Source: Candidatus Poribacteria bacterium (GTDB taxonomy: Bacteria > Poribacteria > WGA-4E > WGA-3G). From it: 64,000 nt of DNA. The DNA lies in assembly GCA_009841255.1 (NCBI GenBank), contig VXMD01000015.1:1-64000 (forward strand), given 5' to 3'. This document shows positions 33,719 through 42,599 of the stretch, piece after piece (the stretch's first letter is position 1; every line of letters begins with the position of its first letter). Both the position numbers and the translations under genes were made by a program. The notes beneath the pieces are model-generated. The model was given only the letters and a program-made list of their open reading frames with translations. It did no database searches and was not told the origin of the DNA.

Positions 33719-34660
33719 ATGAACTGGCAACATCATCCATGGACAGGTGTATTTCCGGCGACACTCTGCCCTTTTCATGAAAATGAATCCATTGACGAAG
33801 TCGGATTGCGTCAGTATATGCAGGAACTCGCAAGCGTCCCGGGGATAAAAGGGGTTGTCTGTAATGGACACACCGGCGAAATTATGTCTCTCCGCTTGCA
33901 TGAAAGACAGCGCGTTACGCAAATTACCGCTGACGCCGTTGGTGATCGCGTCAAAGTCGTTTCAGGTGTGAGCGCAGAAGGGAGTCTCCCAGCGATTGAT
34001 GACGCACTCGCGGCGAAGGAAGCCGGGGCGGATGCCATCCTGTTAATGCCAGCGCACCACTGGTTGCGTTTTGGACGGACACCTGAAACCGCAGTCGGTT
34101 ACTTTCAAGATGTCGCCGAAGGCGCAGATATACCGATCATTGTTCATCAATACCCCGCATGGACAAAGGCAGGATACAGCCTTGAAGAGATGTTAGAAAT
34201 GGTGAAGATCCCACAGGTTATCTGCATTAAAATGGGCACCCGTGACATGGCGCGCTGGCGGTGGGACTATGAACAGTTGAAAGAAGCCGCACCCGACGTA
34301 CCCATCTTGACCTGTCACGATGAATACCTGCTCGCCTCCTTACTCGAAGGAAGTGATGGTGCACTCATCGGATTCGCAGGGTTTGTCCCGGAGTTGATGG
34401 TGGATGTCGTCCACGCCGCACTCAACAACGATCTCATCGGTGCACGGAAGGCGCGTAGCCAAGTAGACGCGCTGGCACGCATCGTCTATAACTTCGGCGA
34501 ACCGAGCAGTGACGCGCATCAGCGAATGAAATGTGCTCGCTGGTTGATGGGCAGATTCCCCTCAATGACAATGCGCCGCCCCCTGCGTCAATTGTCCACC
34601 GCCGAAGTCGATAAAATCCGAACACGTCTTGAAGAGACCGGTTATCAGTGCATCAATTAA
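33719..34660 (+). CDS. Dihydrodipicolinate synthase (DapA) family aldolase
   Basis: A 313-aa TIM-barrel class I aldolase. Visible are the N-terminal GVFPATLCPFHENESIDEVGLRQYM, the substrate-loop GVVCNGHTGE, the catalytic Tyr in IIVHQYPAW and the Schiff-base Lys in QVICIKMGTRD. Family members cleave or form 2-oxo acids from varied sugars and amino acids; true DapA is not implied, because no lysine genes are near. It precedes three Gfo/Idh genes and follows a dispersed-element tail that provides AAGG about 12 nt before the ATG. Confidence 0.85.
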   Translation: MNWQHHPWTGVFPATLCPFHENESIDEVGLRQYMQELASVPGIKGVVCNGHTGEIMSLRLHERQRVTQITADAVGDRVKVVSGVSAEGSLPAIDDALAAKEAGADAILLMPAHHWLRFGRTPETAVGYFQDVAEGADIPIIVHQYPAWTKAGYSLEEMLEMVKIPQVICIKMGTRDMARWRWDYEQLKEAAPDVPILTCHDEYLLASLLEGSDGALIGFAGFVPELMVDVVHAALNNDLIGARKARSQVDALARIVYNFGEPSSDAHQRMKCARWLMGRFPSMTMRRPLRQLSTAEVDKIRTRLEETGYQCIN

Positions 34661-34747
34661 ATTTCTTAGAAACCCGCCCATTGACAGGTATTGGGGCTTG
34701 ATGCAAGTTGCGACCTCGCGAGGCGTACCAAGGCCCTTAAGCTCAAA

Positions 34748-34840
34748 AAAACCAAGCCCGTAATGTAATAGAGGGCGATTTCTAAGAAAAGCGTGTTAAA
34801 GTTCAATATCACGTTGTTTAACCGCAAGGTAAAATTATAG
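34748..34840 (+). repeat. Dispersed leader element, copy E (partial)
   Basis: ACCAAGCCCGTAATGTAATA and the tail TTTAACCGCAAGGTAAAATT are retained, but the core between them is replaced. No gene starts at its end; copy F follows. Confidence 0.6.
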
Positions 34841-34878
34841 TAAAGTCAATAATTAAAGAGACATTTCAGTGATTGTGG

Positions 34879-34997
34879 AAACCAACCTTCGTAGGGGGTT
34901 TTTGCTTGGGTGTTTCTTCGTAGGTTCCCTCGCCCGCTGTGGAGTGTCTCATTAATTCTGAGATCCACTATAAAAAACCGCAAGGAATGTTTAAAAA
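34879..34997 (+). repeat. Dispersed leader element, copy F (upstream of Gfo/Idh 2)
   Basis: The core GGGGGTTTTTGCTTGGGTGT is intact, and the tail AACCGCAAGGAATGTTTAAA ends at the ATG 34998 with AAGG as ribosome-binding site. The CCGTA/TACGG pair is not preserved. Confidence 0.7.
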
Positions 34998-36212
34998 ATG
35001 GGACGTCTCAGATACGCCTTAATTGGCCACGGTAGACGCGGCGCATCGCACCTATCGACAGCCGCCACCCTAAAGGACACTTTCGAAATAGTTGCTGTGT
35101 GTGATGCACATGCGGAATCCGCAGAAACAGGCGCGGCGCGGTTCGGCGTTAAAGCCTACACCGATGTCCGGAAAATGATCGATGAGATATCGCCGGATGT
35201 CTGCGATGTCGTTGTTCCCGTGCCGCTCCATCACGTCGTTTCCTGTTACCTCTCCCGATGTGGCATTCCGCATAACGTAGAGACAGGGCTTGCACCAACA
35301 CTCGGTTTGATGGATATGATGATAGCCGACGCTGCCGAGAATGGCGTCAAACTCCAAACATCGGAAAATTTCCCTTTCGTCCCTGTGGAACAGTTCGTCT
35401 GTAAACTCATTAAGGAAGGCGTCATTGGAAAAGTTCACAAGTGCTACCGGCTCTTTTCTACAACCGGCTACCACGGTCTCGCCGCGATACGGTGTCGCAT
35501 GGATGCCGCACCAATAACAGTCAGCAGCATGGCACATACAATGCCTGTTGCACCTTACATTGACAGGGCGAAACGAGATCACAATCGGGAAGGTCTTGAG
35601 TTTTACGCCATAGATTTTGAGAACGGCGGAATCGGCATTGCCATGGTAGGCAATAAGAACGGCTGCCTCGGACGGAATAAACTTGTCGGTTTCGAGACGT
35701 GCGGGGAGCGCGGCACGATTATCACCAACGGGAATCAAGGTGCTACCGGTGGTGAAACCGTCAATGTTTGCACAGACGAAGACCTTACATTAAACAGCGG
35801 AAGAGCACAGACATACGAATTTCAGAGAGAATATAGTGAAAATGGCACTTTGCAACGTATCTTCGTGGCGCTTCCCGAATCTTTGGGCGGCACTGTAGAG
35901 TGGGTGAATCCTTACCGGCGGACAGATATTTCAGAGACAGGTATCTCACTGGCGACGATGCTTGATGGCATTGCACGCGCTGTCCGAGAAGATACACAAC
36001 CGCTGTGGACAGGCGAAATGGGCAGAGCGGATCAGGAGATGGTGATTGCCGCACATCGGTCAATCGAAATGAATCGACAACCTATCGAACTCCCGCTTGA
36101 ACCTGACGCTGCTGAAGAAGAGGCGTTCGACCGCGATTTCGAAGTCCAGTTTGGTGTTCATCCCCGCACGGATATCGAAAAAGCGTTACAGGCTAATTTC
36201 AAAGCACGTTAG
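34998..36212 (+). CDS. Gfo/Idh/MocA family oxidoreductase 2 (divergent)
   Basis: A 404-aa protein with a Rossmann start (YALIGHGRRGASHLSTA) whose glycine pattern is less regular than usual. The EKP motif is replaced by ETGLAPTLG, so the catalytic lysine that normally contacts the coenzyme is missing. The C-terminal substrate domain seems complete (WTGEMGRADQEMVIAAHRSIEMN). It may be a binding-only or altered enzyme. It follows the aldolase and is followed by two orthodox members. Confidence 0.8.
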   Translation: MGRLRYALIGHGRRGASHLSTAATLKDTFEIVAVCDAHAESAETGAARFGVKAYTDVRKMIDEISPDVCDVVVPVPLHHVVSCYLSRCGIPHNVETGLAPTLGLMDMMIADAAENGVKLQTSENFPFVPVEQFVCKLIKEGVIGKVHKCYRLFSTTGYHGLAAIRCRMDAAPITVSSMAHTMPVAPYIDRAKRDHNREGLEFYAIDFENGGIGIAMVGNKNGCLGRNKLVGFETCGERGTIITNGNQGATGGETVNVCTDEDLTLNSGRAQTYEFQREYSENGTLQRIFVALPESLGGTVEWVNPYRRTDISETGISLATMLDGIARAVREDTQPLWTGEMGRADQEMVIAAHRSIEMNRQPIELPLEPDAAEEEAFDRDFEVQFGVHPRTDIEKALQANFKAR

Positions 36213-36235
36213 CTGGAATGCCTCCAACCAAGGTA

Positions 36236-36256
36236 GGTGCGGTTTCTAACCGCACC
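36236..36256. terminator. Hairpin after Gfo/Idh 2
   Basis: GGTGCGGTT-TCT-AACCGCACC is a perfect nine-pair stem with a 3-nt loop, 24 bp after the stop. It may end transcription, but no T-run follows. Confidence 0.55.
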
Positions 36257-36365
36257 GAGTCTGAAACAAGAGTCCTTTGTCGGCGCGGGCACCTATACCC
36301 GAATCCGATAATTTTATTTATAAGATGGCTTGTAACAATATCTTAAGTGTTTGCAGAGGTAAGAG

Positions 36366-37346
36366 ATGAAAGAAATTAAAATCGGATTTATCGGATGTGG
36401 CGGCAATGCGAATGGGCACATGAACCAATTAGCCGAGATCGACGGCGCGCGGGTTGTAGCAGTGTGCGACATTCAAGCAGAACGAGCGCAAAGCGCCGCC
36501 GAGAGCCATAACGCAGATTCCTACACCGCACATCAAGCCCTCCTCGAACGGGATGATTTGGATGCCGTCTATCTGAGCCTCCCAGTTTTTGCACATCGAC
36601 AGCCAGAACTTGACGTCATTGAGCGAGGCTTACCCTTTTTCGTTGAGAAGCCTGTCGCTATTAATATGGAGATCGCCCGTGAGGTCGAAGCCGCCGTGGC
36701 GAATGCTGGACTCATCACATGTGTCGGCTATCAACTCCGTTACCTCGGTTCGACACAAATAACACAGCAGATCCTACAGGGCAGAACGATTAACATGGTC
36801 GTCGGCAAGTACTGGTGCAGCACCGGGCACGGCGACCCGAACGCATGGCTCCGGCAGATGGGCAGGTCCGGCGGTCAACTCGTCGAACAAGCCACACATA
36901 CCATCGATATGATGCGTTACATGGGCGGCGAAGTGGAAACCGTCTATGCCATGCAGGCAAACCGGTTTCTCAAAGAGACGGATTGTCCCGACGCCAATAG
37001 CGTCGCTCTCCAGTTTTCGAGTGGTGCCGTCGGTTCGTTGACGGCTACTTGGGCGTATGCAGGCGACTGGGCGAACGCGAATGTCTTGGATCTATTGTAT
37101 GAGGAAGAGTTGTTGAATTGGAATCCATCAAGGGTCTTGGTTCAGGAAGATGGCGAATGGGTGGATAAGACAGAACCGAGCCCCACAATTGATGAGGTCT
37201 TCGTGGACGCAGTGCGAAGTGGGGATGCTTCTTCAATCTTGAGTCCGTATAGCGATGCAGTCAAGACACTCGCAATATCGCTGGCAGCAAACCAATCCGC
37301 GCAAGAAAACCGACCCATAGCCATCTCAGAGATTCTTGACCAGTGA
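36366..37346 (+). CDS. Gfo/Idh/MocA family oxidoreductase 3
   Basis: A 326-aa dehydrogenase with Rossmann motif GFIGCGGNANGHMN and the coenzyme-site EKP (FVEKPVAINMEIAREV) near residue 95. A His in EQATHTIDMMRYMGG fits the catalytic position in the family. It uses NAD(P) on an unknown polyol or sugar. AGAGGTAAGAG before the ATG includes a weak site. It lies between the other two Gfo/Idh genes on the same strand. Confidence 0.87.
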   Translation: MKEIKIGFIGCGGNANGHMNQLAEIDGARVVAVCDIQAERAQSAAESHNADSYTAHQALLERDDLDAVYLSLPVFAHRQPELDVIERGLPFFVEKPVAINMEIAREVEAAVANAGLITCVGYQLRYLGSTQITQQILQGRTINMVVGKYWCSTGHGDPNAWLRQMGRSGGQLVEQATHTIDMMRYMGGEVETVYAMQANRFLKETDCPDANSVALQFSSGAVGSLTATWAYAGDWANANVLDLLYEEELLNWNPSRVLVQEDGEWVDKTEPSPTIDEVFVDAVRSGDASSILSPYSDAVKTLAISLAANQSAQENRPIAISEILDQ

Positions 37347-37434
37347 TTTTTGTGACTCATGTGATTTTCCATGATTAGGGTTAGTGGTTCCCATGAGGCA
37401 TTGTCCATTCAATCAGAGTCAATCACTAAATCAG

Positions 37435-37527
37435 TTAAATCACAGTTCAGACCTGTTCCTTAATTTTTGTGATTTACTGTGATGATGAAATCGCCGATAA
37501 TCATATAAATCATAGTTCAGACCTATT
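37435..37527 (+). repeat. Two 23-bp direct repeats upstream of Gfo/Idh 4
   Basis: TAAATCACAGTTCAGACCTG and TAAATCATAGTTCAGACCTA (37435-37457, 37505-37527) differ at a few bases and stand 70 bp apart. They could be regulator sites for the gene at 37544 or a small dispersed repeat. Confidence 0.6.
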
Positions 37528-37543
37528 TTAAAAGGAATTAATT

Positions 37544-38536
37544 ATGTCGCAAACTTCGTCGAAATATCGTGTCGCAATTGTCGGATGTGGCGGTATCTCT
37601 AACGCACACGGCAACGCCTGGCGAAATTTACCAGAAATTGAAATTGTAGGGGCATGCGATGCGCAATTTGAACCGCTCAAACGCTTTGCCACCGAATATA
37701 ACATTCAGAATACCTACAACGACCTCCGACAGATGCTGGAGAAACAGCAACCCGATGTCTTAGTGATTGCAACGTGGCCCTCAAGCCACCTTAAAAATCT
37801 CTTGGAGGCAGTCCGGTGTGGCGTCAAAGGAATTCTCGTTGAAAAACCGATTGCGGTGAACGCCACGCAATTGGAGCAGATGATTCAGGTTACAGAACGC
37901 GCCGATATCCGATTAATGGAAGCCTTCATGTATCGGCACCATCCGTTGACGCTCGCCGTGAAACAGAAGGTTGAGGAAGGCGCAATCGGAGAGGTCCGCT
38001 ACGCCCGTTCCACTTTCTCAACAGGACTCACAGACCGGCAAAATTGGCGATTAAGAGGCGATCTTGGCGGTGGTGCCGTTATGGATTTAGGCTGTTATTG
38101 CATCAACATCATGCGTTATCTCATTGGACAAGAACCGCAATCCGTATGGGCAACCGGCAAATTTGAATCAGTTAACAACGTCTGGGAAACGCTGATTGGA
38201 ACTTTGGACTTCGGCGATGGCATTACGGCGCAATTGGATTGTAGTTTCGGTTGGACGTGGCGCGAATCTTATGAAGTCGCCGGAACGGAGGGAACACTCT
38301 TTGTTCACAGTGCGTGGGGCAACTCGGAGGGCGAATCCCATTTTATCGTAAACGGCGAAACGATTCGTGTTGCTAAGGGGGTCAACCCCTACGCCGCTGA
38401 GATTTTGGATCTCTGTCAAGCCGTCGAGACCGGCGCACCAACCCGCTTACCCATATCGGACGCCCTTGGAAATATGCGCGTCATCGACGCATTACACGAA
38501 TCTGCAGGCACAGGTCAGTGTATTAAGATCCCTTAA
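37544..38536 (+). CDS. Gfo/Idh/MocA family oxidoreductase 4
   Basis: A 330-aa dehydrogenase: Rossmann motif AIVGCGGISNAHGNAW, EKP motif (LVEKPIAVNATQ) near residue 98 and the DLGCYCINIMRYLIGQEP segment with the catalytic-region residues. Sequence opening resembles sugar dehydrogenases and the glucose-fructose oxidoreductase group. AAAGGA stands 8 nt before the ATG. Substrate unknown; a shared catabolic pathway with the preceding genes is plausible. Confidence 0.87.
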   Translation: MSQTSSKYRVAIVGCGGISNAHGNAWRNLPEIEIVGACDAQFEPLKRFATEYNIQNTYNDLRQMLEKQQPDVLVIATWPSSHLKNLLEAVRCGVKGILVEKPIAVNATQLEQMIQVTERADIRLMEAFMYRHHPLTLAVKQKVEEGAIGEVRYARSTFSTGLTDRQNWRLRGDLGGGAVMDLGCYCINIMRYLIGQEPQSVWATGKFESVNNVWETLIGTLDFGDGITAQLDCSFGWTWRESYEVAGTEGTLFVHSAWGNSEGESHFIVNGETIRVAKGVNPYAAEILDLCQAVETGAPTRLPISDALGNMRVIDALHESAGTGQCIKIP

Positions 38537-38657
38537 ATTACCCTTGTTGCAATCGCTGTTTGAATGATCATTATCGATTAGGATGTAAGGAGAGAGGCTT
38601 TTAGGACCGGACGGAGGGCGTAATTATCCCCAGGAATCGCTTAGTTTCACCAGAAAC

Positions 38658-38682
38658 CCGATTGACCTGTAAGGTCAATCGG
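38658..38682. promoter_or_regulatory. 10-bp hairpin just upstream of the VWA gene
   Basis: CCGATTGACC-TGTAA-GGTCAATCGG is a perfect palindromic stem ending 23 bp before the ATG of the VWA gene. A smaller GTTTC-ACCA-GAAAC stem precedes it. Its place suggests a regulatory leader hairpin or an operator and not a terminator, but neither is shown. Confidence 0.5.
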
Positions 38683-38705
38683 TCCAGAGGCCCAATACTT
38701 AAAAG

Positions 38706-41123
38706 ATGTTTGAGAAGATGATGAAGTACCCCATCGACGTTTTCCGAGAGGGAAATTTCTCGTTCGGGGTACCATTACCAGGGCTTCTTATAGCCGTTCT
38801 ACTCGTCGCACTTTTTGTGGCTACAATATGGGCATATCGGAGCACCCAAGGACGTACCCCACGCGCCTTCCGGGGTTTCCTCATTTTTCTCCGCACGATT
38901 GTCCTCTGTCTGCTTGCCTTCTGCCTCCTGAAACCCTTTCTCACAATTTATCAAACAAACCCCGATGATTCCTATCTGTTGGTGATGGTCGATCGCTCTA
39001 AAAGCATGCAGATTACCGATGCTACTGATGCAGCGACACGGTTGCACCGCGTCAACGACCTCCTCTTTTCGGAAGAGGAGGGACTCCTTGAAAAACTGAA
39101 TGCTAAATTCAAAGTCAGATTCTTTGCGTTTGACACGACGGCAAAACGGGTTCCGAATGAAACATTGACCCAAGCAGAAGGGGAAAGTACAGACATACCA
39201 CAGGCGTTCAACGAAGCACTCGATGACTTGCAAGGGATCCCACTCTCCGGAGCCGTCCTGTTGACCGACGGTGTGGACAGAAGTGGCGTTGATGTCGTAA
39301 AGTTCGCAATGCAAATCCGAGAGCGGAAACTCCCTATCCATACCGTTGGCATTGGCGCAGAAGAGGGCAATCCAGATCTGGAACTGGTCAAGGTCGATGT
39401 ACCCCGGACCGCAGAAGAGGATTTCCCTGTCAATGTATGGGTAACGCTGCAACGGAAGGGGTTCAAGGGAAAGAAGGTGAACGTCCAATTGACACACAAC
39501 GGACGCGTCCTGAAAACCGAGTCCGTTGACATGGACGAAGGTGCCTCTTGGATGTCGCAGCTCAGCGGAACAGATTCGGCGTCTGATACCAAAACGGAAC
39601 GCGTCTTGCTTAAATTTATCCCGCGCGAAGCCGGCACCCAAAAATTTGAAGTCCATGCAGAGTTAGGAGAAATGGAAGCAGTCCCACAAAACAACACGAA
39701 AACGTTTTTACTCAAGGTCGCACCTACCAAACGTGTGAAAATCCTCTTTGTTGATGGTAGACCCCGCGCCGAATTCGCCGCTATCAAACGCGCCTTGACA
39801 AATGATCCGAACATCCAATTAACCGATCGGGTTTTGACGAATGTTACCGATGGCAAACAATACTATTTCGGTACACGGACCGGGACTATAGATGAATTTG
39901 ATTTTTATCCAGATGATAAGGAGATACTTTTTGACTTTGACGCTATCATTTTAGGCAACGTGGATGCATCCCAATTCACACCTTCGCAGCTGGAGCATAC
40001 AGTTGAATTTGTACGCACTCGAGGCGGTGGCCTGCTTATGTTGGGCGGTTCCAGTTCTTTAGGGAACCACGAACTCTCTGGATCCTACATCAATACGCCC
40101 ATTGCACAATGTCTCCCTGTAGAATTGGAACTTGGAGCCCCACCACCGCCATTAGCACCGAGGCGACTCAGTCGATCGACCGTGGGTTCGCGGTCTATCG
40201 GAGACAAGGGTTATAAATTGCAACTCACACCGGAGGGGAAAGTCGAAACTTTAATGGCTTTGGCGGATACGCCTGTCGAGAATTTGGAACGTTGGCAGAT
40301 TTTACCAACGTTGAAGGGATATAGTAAAGTGAAGCGCGCCAAAGCAGGCACACTTGTTTTGGCAGAGCATCCAACCGATCGAAACGAATTCGGCAAGCGG
40401 ATTCTTATCGCAACCCATAATTACAATGCTGGGCGCGTCATGGTGTTCACACCGCACAGTTCTTGGCGCTGGCAGCGGCTCCCTTCTCATGAAGAAGGGG
40501 ATCAACGATTCTGGCACCAAGGCGATAGTCCGGAACGGTTCTGGCGACAGGTTGCGCGGTGGTTGACAACTGCACCGAAAGAGCATCTTAAACTTGATAT
40601 TGCAAAAACGGCTTACACTTTGAAAGAACCCGTCGTCATTGAGGTTACTGCTACCGACCAACAGTTCGAATTGACGAACAACGCGAAAATCCGAGCCGTA
40701 ATCCTTGATGAGTCGGGGAAACGCAGGGAGTTAAAACTTGAGCAGGTCCTCGGTGAAGAAGGACGCTACACGGCACGTTTTATCCCGAACCGTTACGGTG
40801 AATACACCGTTACCGCAACCGGGACCCTTAATGGTGAAAACTTAGGCGAACAACAGACCCTTTTTGAGGTAAAAACATCTTACGCCGAATTTAGTAACGC
40901 TGAACTGAACGTCGCACTTCTCAAAACGCTTGCTGAAGGAAGCGGCGGAAAGTACTACACCACCGAAGAGGCTCCCCAACTTGTAAATCAGATTCCGCTT
41001 GTCGAAAGTGCAACGTCAAAGATTACGGATGTTGACATCTGGGATATGCCCCTAATTTTTGGGCTGGTCATCGCGCTACTTGGGTTTGAGTGGTTCTTAA
41101 GAAAACGCGGCGGTTTGGTCTAA
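38706..41123 (+). CDS. VWA-domain inner-membrane protein with a glutamine-amidotransferase-like domain
   Basis: An 805-aa protein. Two membrane helices open it (LPGLLIAVLLVALFVATIWAY; FLIFLRTIVLCLLAFCLLK). Then comes a VWA domain with MIDAS-type motif DRSKS in LLVMVDRSKSMQI. Around residue 420 is a GATase1-like region (DAIILGNVDASQF..., RTRGGGLLMLGGSSS). A last membrane helix (MPLIFGLVIALLGFEWFL) closes it. Such proteins occur with MoxR AAA+ ATPases in Bat-type clusters; a MoxR gene lies 1.5 kb downstream. The function is unknown, and maturation or stress roles in the envelope are guesses. Confidence 0.85.
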   Translation: MFEKMMKYPIDVFREGNFSFGVPLPGLLIAVLLVALFVATIWAYRSTQGRTPRAFRGFLIFLRTIVLCLLAFCLLKPFLTIYQTNPDDSYLLVMVDRSKSMQITDATDAATRLHRVNDLLFSEEEGLLEKLNAKFKVRFFAFDTTAKRVPNETLTQAEGESTDIPQAFNEALDDLQGIPLSGAVLLTDGVDRSGVDVVKFAMQIRERKLPIHTVGIGAEEGNPDLELVKVDVPRTAEEDFPVNVWVTLQRKGFKGKKVNVQLTHNGRVLKTESVDMDEGASWMSQLSGTDSASDTKTERVLLKFIPREAGTQKFEVHAELGEMEAVPQNNTKTFLLKVAPTKRVKILFVDGRPRAEFAAIKRALTNDPNIQLTDRVLTNVTDGKQYYFGTRTGTIDEFDFYPDDKEILFDFDAIILGNVDASQFTPSQLEHTVEFVRTRGGGLLMLGGSSSLGNHELSGSYINTPIAQCLPVELELGAPPPPLAPRRLSRSTVGSRSIGDKGYKLQLTPEGKVETLMALADTPVENLERWQILPTLKGYSKVKRAKAGTLVLAEHPTDRNEFGKRILIATHNYNAGRVMVFTPHSSWRWQRLPSHEEGDQRFWHQGDSPERFWRQVARWLTTAPKEHLKLDIAKTAYTLKEPVVIEVTATDQQFELTNNAKIRAVILDESGKRRELKLEQVLGEEGRYTARFIPNRYGEYTVTATGTLNGENLGEQQTLFEVKTSYAEFSNAELNVALLKTLAEGSGGKYYTTEEAPQLVNQIPLVESATSKITDVDIWDMPLIFGLVIALLGFEWFLRKRGGLV

Positions 41124-41156
41124 AAGAAAAAAGAAAAATATTTATTTAGGAGACCT

Positions 41157-42515
41157 ATGAACAATTCCTATAAAAACGTTATGTTCGTCATCGCCGACGA
41201 TTGGAGTCGCATCGCGAAGTGCTACGGAAATGAGATTATCCGAACCCCGCACATCGATGCATTTGCCGAACGCGGCGTTGTGTTTGACTACGCATTCTGT
41301 ACAAGTCCCTCCTGTGCCGTGAGCCGAGCGTGTATCCTCACGGGACAGCATAGCCATACACATGGGCAATATGGACACTGCCACGGTATTCACGGATTCC
41401 GCACACACGAATACATGCAATCGGTGCCGAAAATTCTGAAAGCGCATGGATTCGCTACGGCGTGCATCGGAAAGAAACACGTTGAACCCGTAAGCGTTTA
41501 TCCCTTCGATTTTGAACCGAAAGTTGATCCCCGAAGCCCTGTGGACATAGCAGCAAAGGTTACCCAATTTCTCGATGAGAATGTAGACACACCCTTTTAT
41601 CTTCACATCGGCAGCAGTTATCCGCATAGGGCGGGTAAAGGCTTCGGAAATGATCGAACGCATGCCGGCATTGAACCCTCCCCTTACACACCTGACGAAA
41701 TCATTGTCCCGAATTTCCTACCGGACGTGCCCGCTGTCCGTGAAGATCTCGCAGACTATTACGAGAGTGTTTCGCGGTGGGACGCCGTCGTAGGTGCGGT
41801 TTTGGATGCCCTTGACGCTTCCGGACGCGCAGATGAAACCCTCGTCTTTGTTACAACTGACCACGCAATGCCATTTCCGGGCGCCAAGGCCTCCAGTTTT
41901 GATAGCGGACACCACTGCCCACTCCTCATCTCCAGTCCGACGCAACAGAAACGCGGTTTCCACAATCAAGCACTCGTCAACTGGGTAGACTTTTGTCCAA
42001 CAATGTTAGAGTGGTGCGGTGTCGCGCATCCCGATGGTACGGAATCACTCCCCGGGAGATCGCTGCTCACCGTCTTAGAGGACGACAGTCCACATCCAGC
42101 TAACGGCGACTGGGAGGAAACGTATTTTTCTCACTGTTTCCATGAGGTAACGAACTACTATCCCTATCGCGTGTTACGCGGCAGACGATATAAGTACGTC
42201 CGCAATCTCGCATACCAATTGGAGACACCACTCCCAAGCGATCTGTTCCGTTCAATCTCATGGACAGCCGTGCGGAACGACAACGTCCAGCACCTCGGTG
42301 ACCGACAACGGACCGAATTCCTACAGCAGAGTCGTGAGGCTTTGTTTGACATGCAGAACGATCCAGCGGAGTCACAAAATCTCATTGACGTCCCTGAGTT
42401 ACAAGACATAGCCAACGAGATGCGCCAAAAGGTTATCGAATTCCGTCAGAACACCGAGGATCCGTGGCTCGAGCAGTCCTTCCAGGAAGGCGAGACCGGT
42501 CCGTTTTTCACGTAG
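41157..42515 (+). CDS. Sulfatase with a CxVSR-type active-site motif
   Basis: A 452-aa type I sulfatase. It opens with NVMFVIADDWSR (metal Asp pair). The formylglycine site reads SCAVSRACILTGQ, where the usual Pro of CxPSR is Val. Later metal-binding parts are THGQYGH and VTTDHAMPFPG. No clear signal peptide is seen, so it may be cytoplasmic. It would hydrolyse sulfate esters on a sugar or polymer. AGGAG stands 4 nt before the ATG. It separates the VWA and MoxR genes; an FGE-like gene lies 9 kb away. Confidence 0.87.
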   Translation: MNNSYKNVMFVIADDWSRIAKCYGNEIIRTPHIDAFAERGVVFDYAFCTSPSCAVSRACILTGQHSHTHGQYGHCHGIHGFRTHEYMQSVPKILKAHGFATACIGKKHVEPVSVYPFDFEPKVDPRSPVDIAAKVTQFLDENVDTPFYLHIGSSYPHRAGKGFGNDRTHAGIEPSPYTPDEIIVPNFLPDVPAVREDLADYYESVSRWDAVVGAVLDALDASGRADETLVFVTTDHAMPFPGAKASSFDSGHHCPLLISSPTQQKRGFHNQALVNWVDFCPTMLEWCGVAHPDGTESLPGRSLLTVLEDDSPHPANGDWEETYFSHCFHEVTNYYPYRVLRGRRYKYVRNLAYQLETPLPSDLFRSISWTAVRNDNVQHLGDRQRTEFLQQSREALFDMQNDPAESQNLIDVPELQDIANEMRQKVIEFRQNTEDPWLEQSFQEGETGPFFT

Positions 42516-42599
42516 CGCGTTGCCTTCACAGTAGGAGCAATCTCCGAATCGCGACTCCCCTGGTAATCCGATTAGACCGAAGAAGCCTGATTCAGACGT

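Larger units (their letters stand above)
34661..34997. other. Spacer with two dispersed-element copies
   Basis: The 337-bp spacer between the aldolase and Gfo/Idh 2 genes is filled by copies E and F in the same orientation. No promoter stood out. Confidence 0.6.

Noticed and set aside
33719-34660. True dihydrodipicolinate synthase of lysine synthesis
   Set aside because: No lysine genes nearby, and the context is sugar dehydrogenases; only family membership is supported.
35070-35738. A 222-codon minus-strand frame opposite Gfo/Idh 2
   Set aside because: Shadow of the real gene; no recognisable domain.
38972-39856. A 294-codon minus-strand frame opposite the VWA gene
   Set aside because: Serine-rich mirror of the real coding strand, without ribosome-binding site or family motif.
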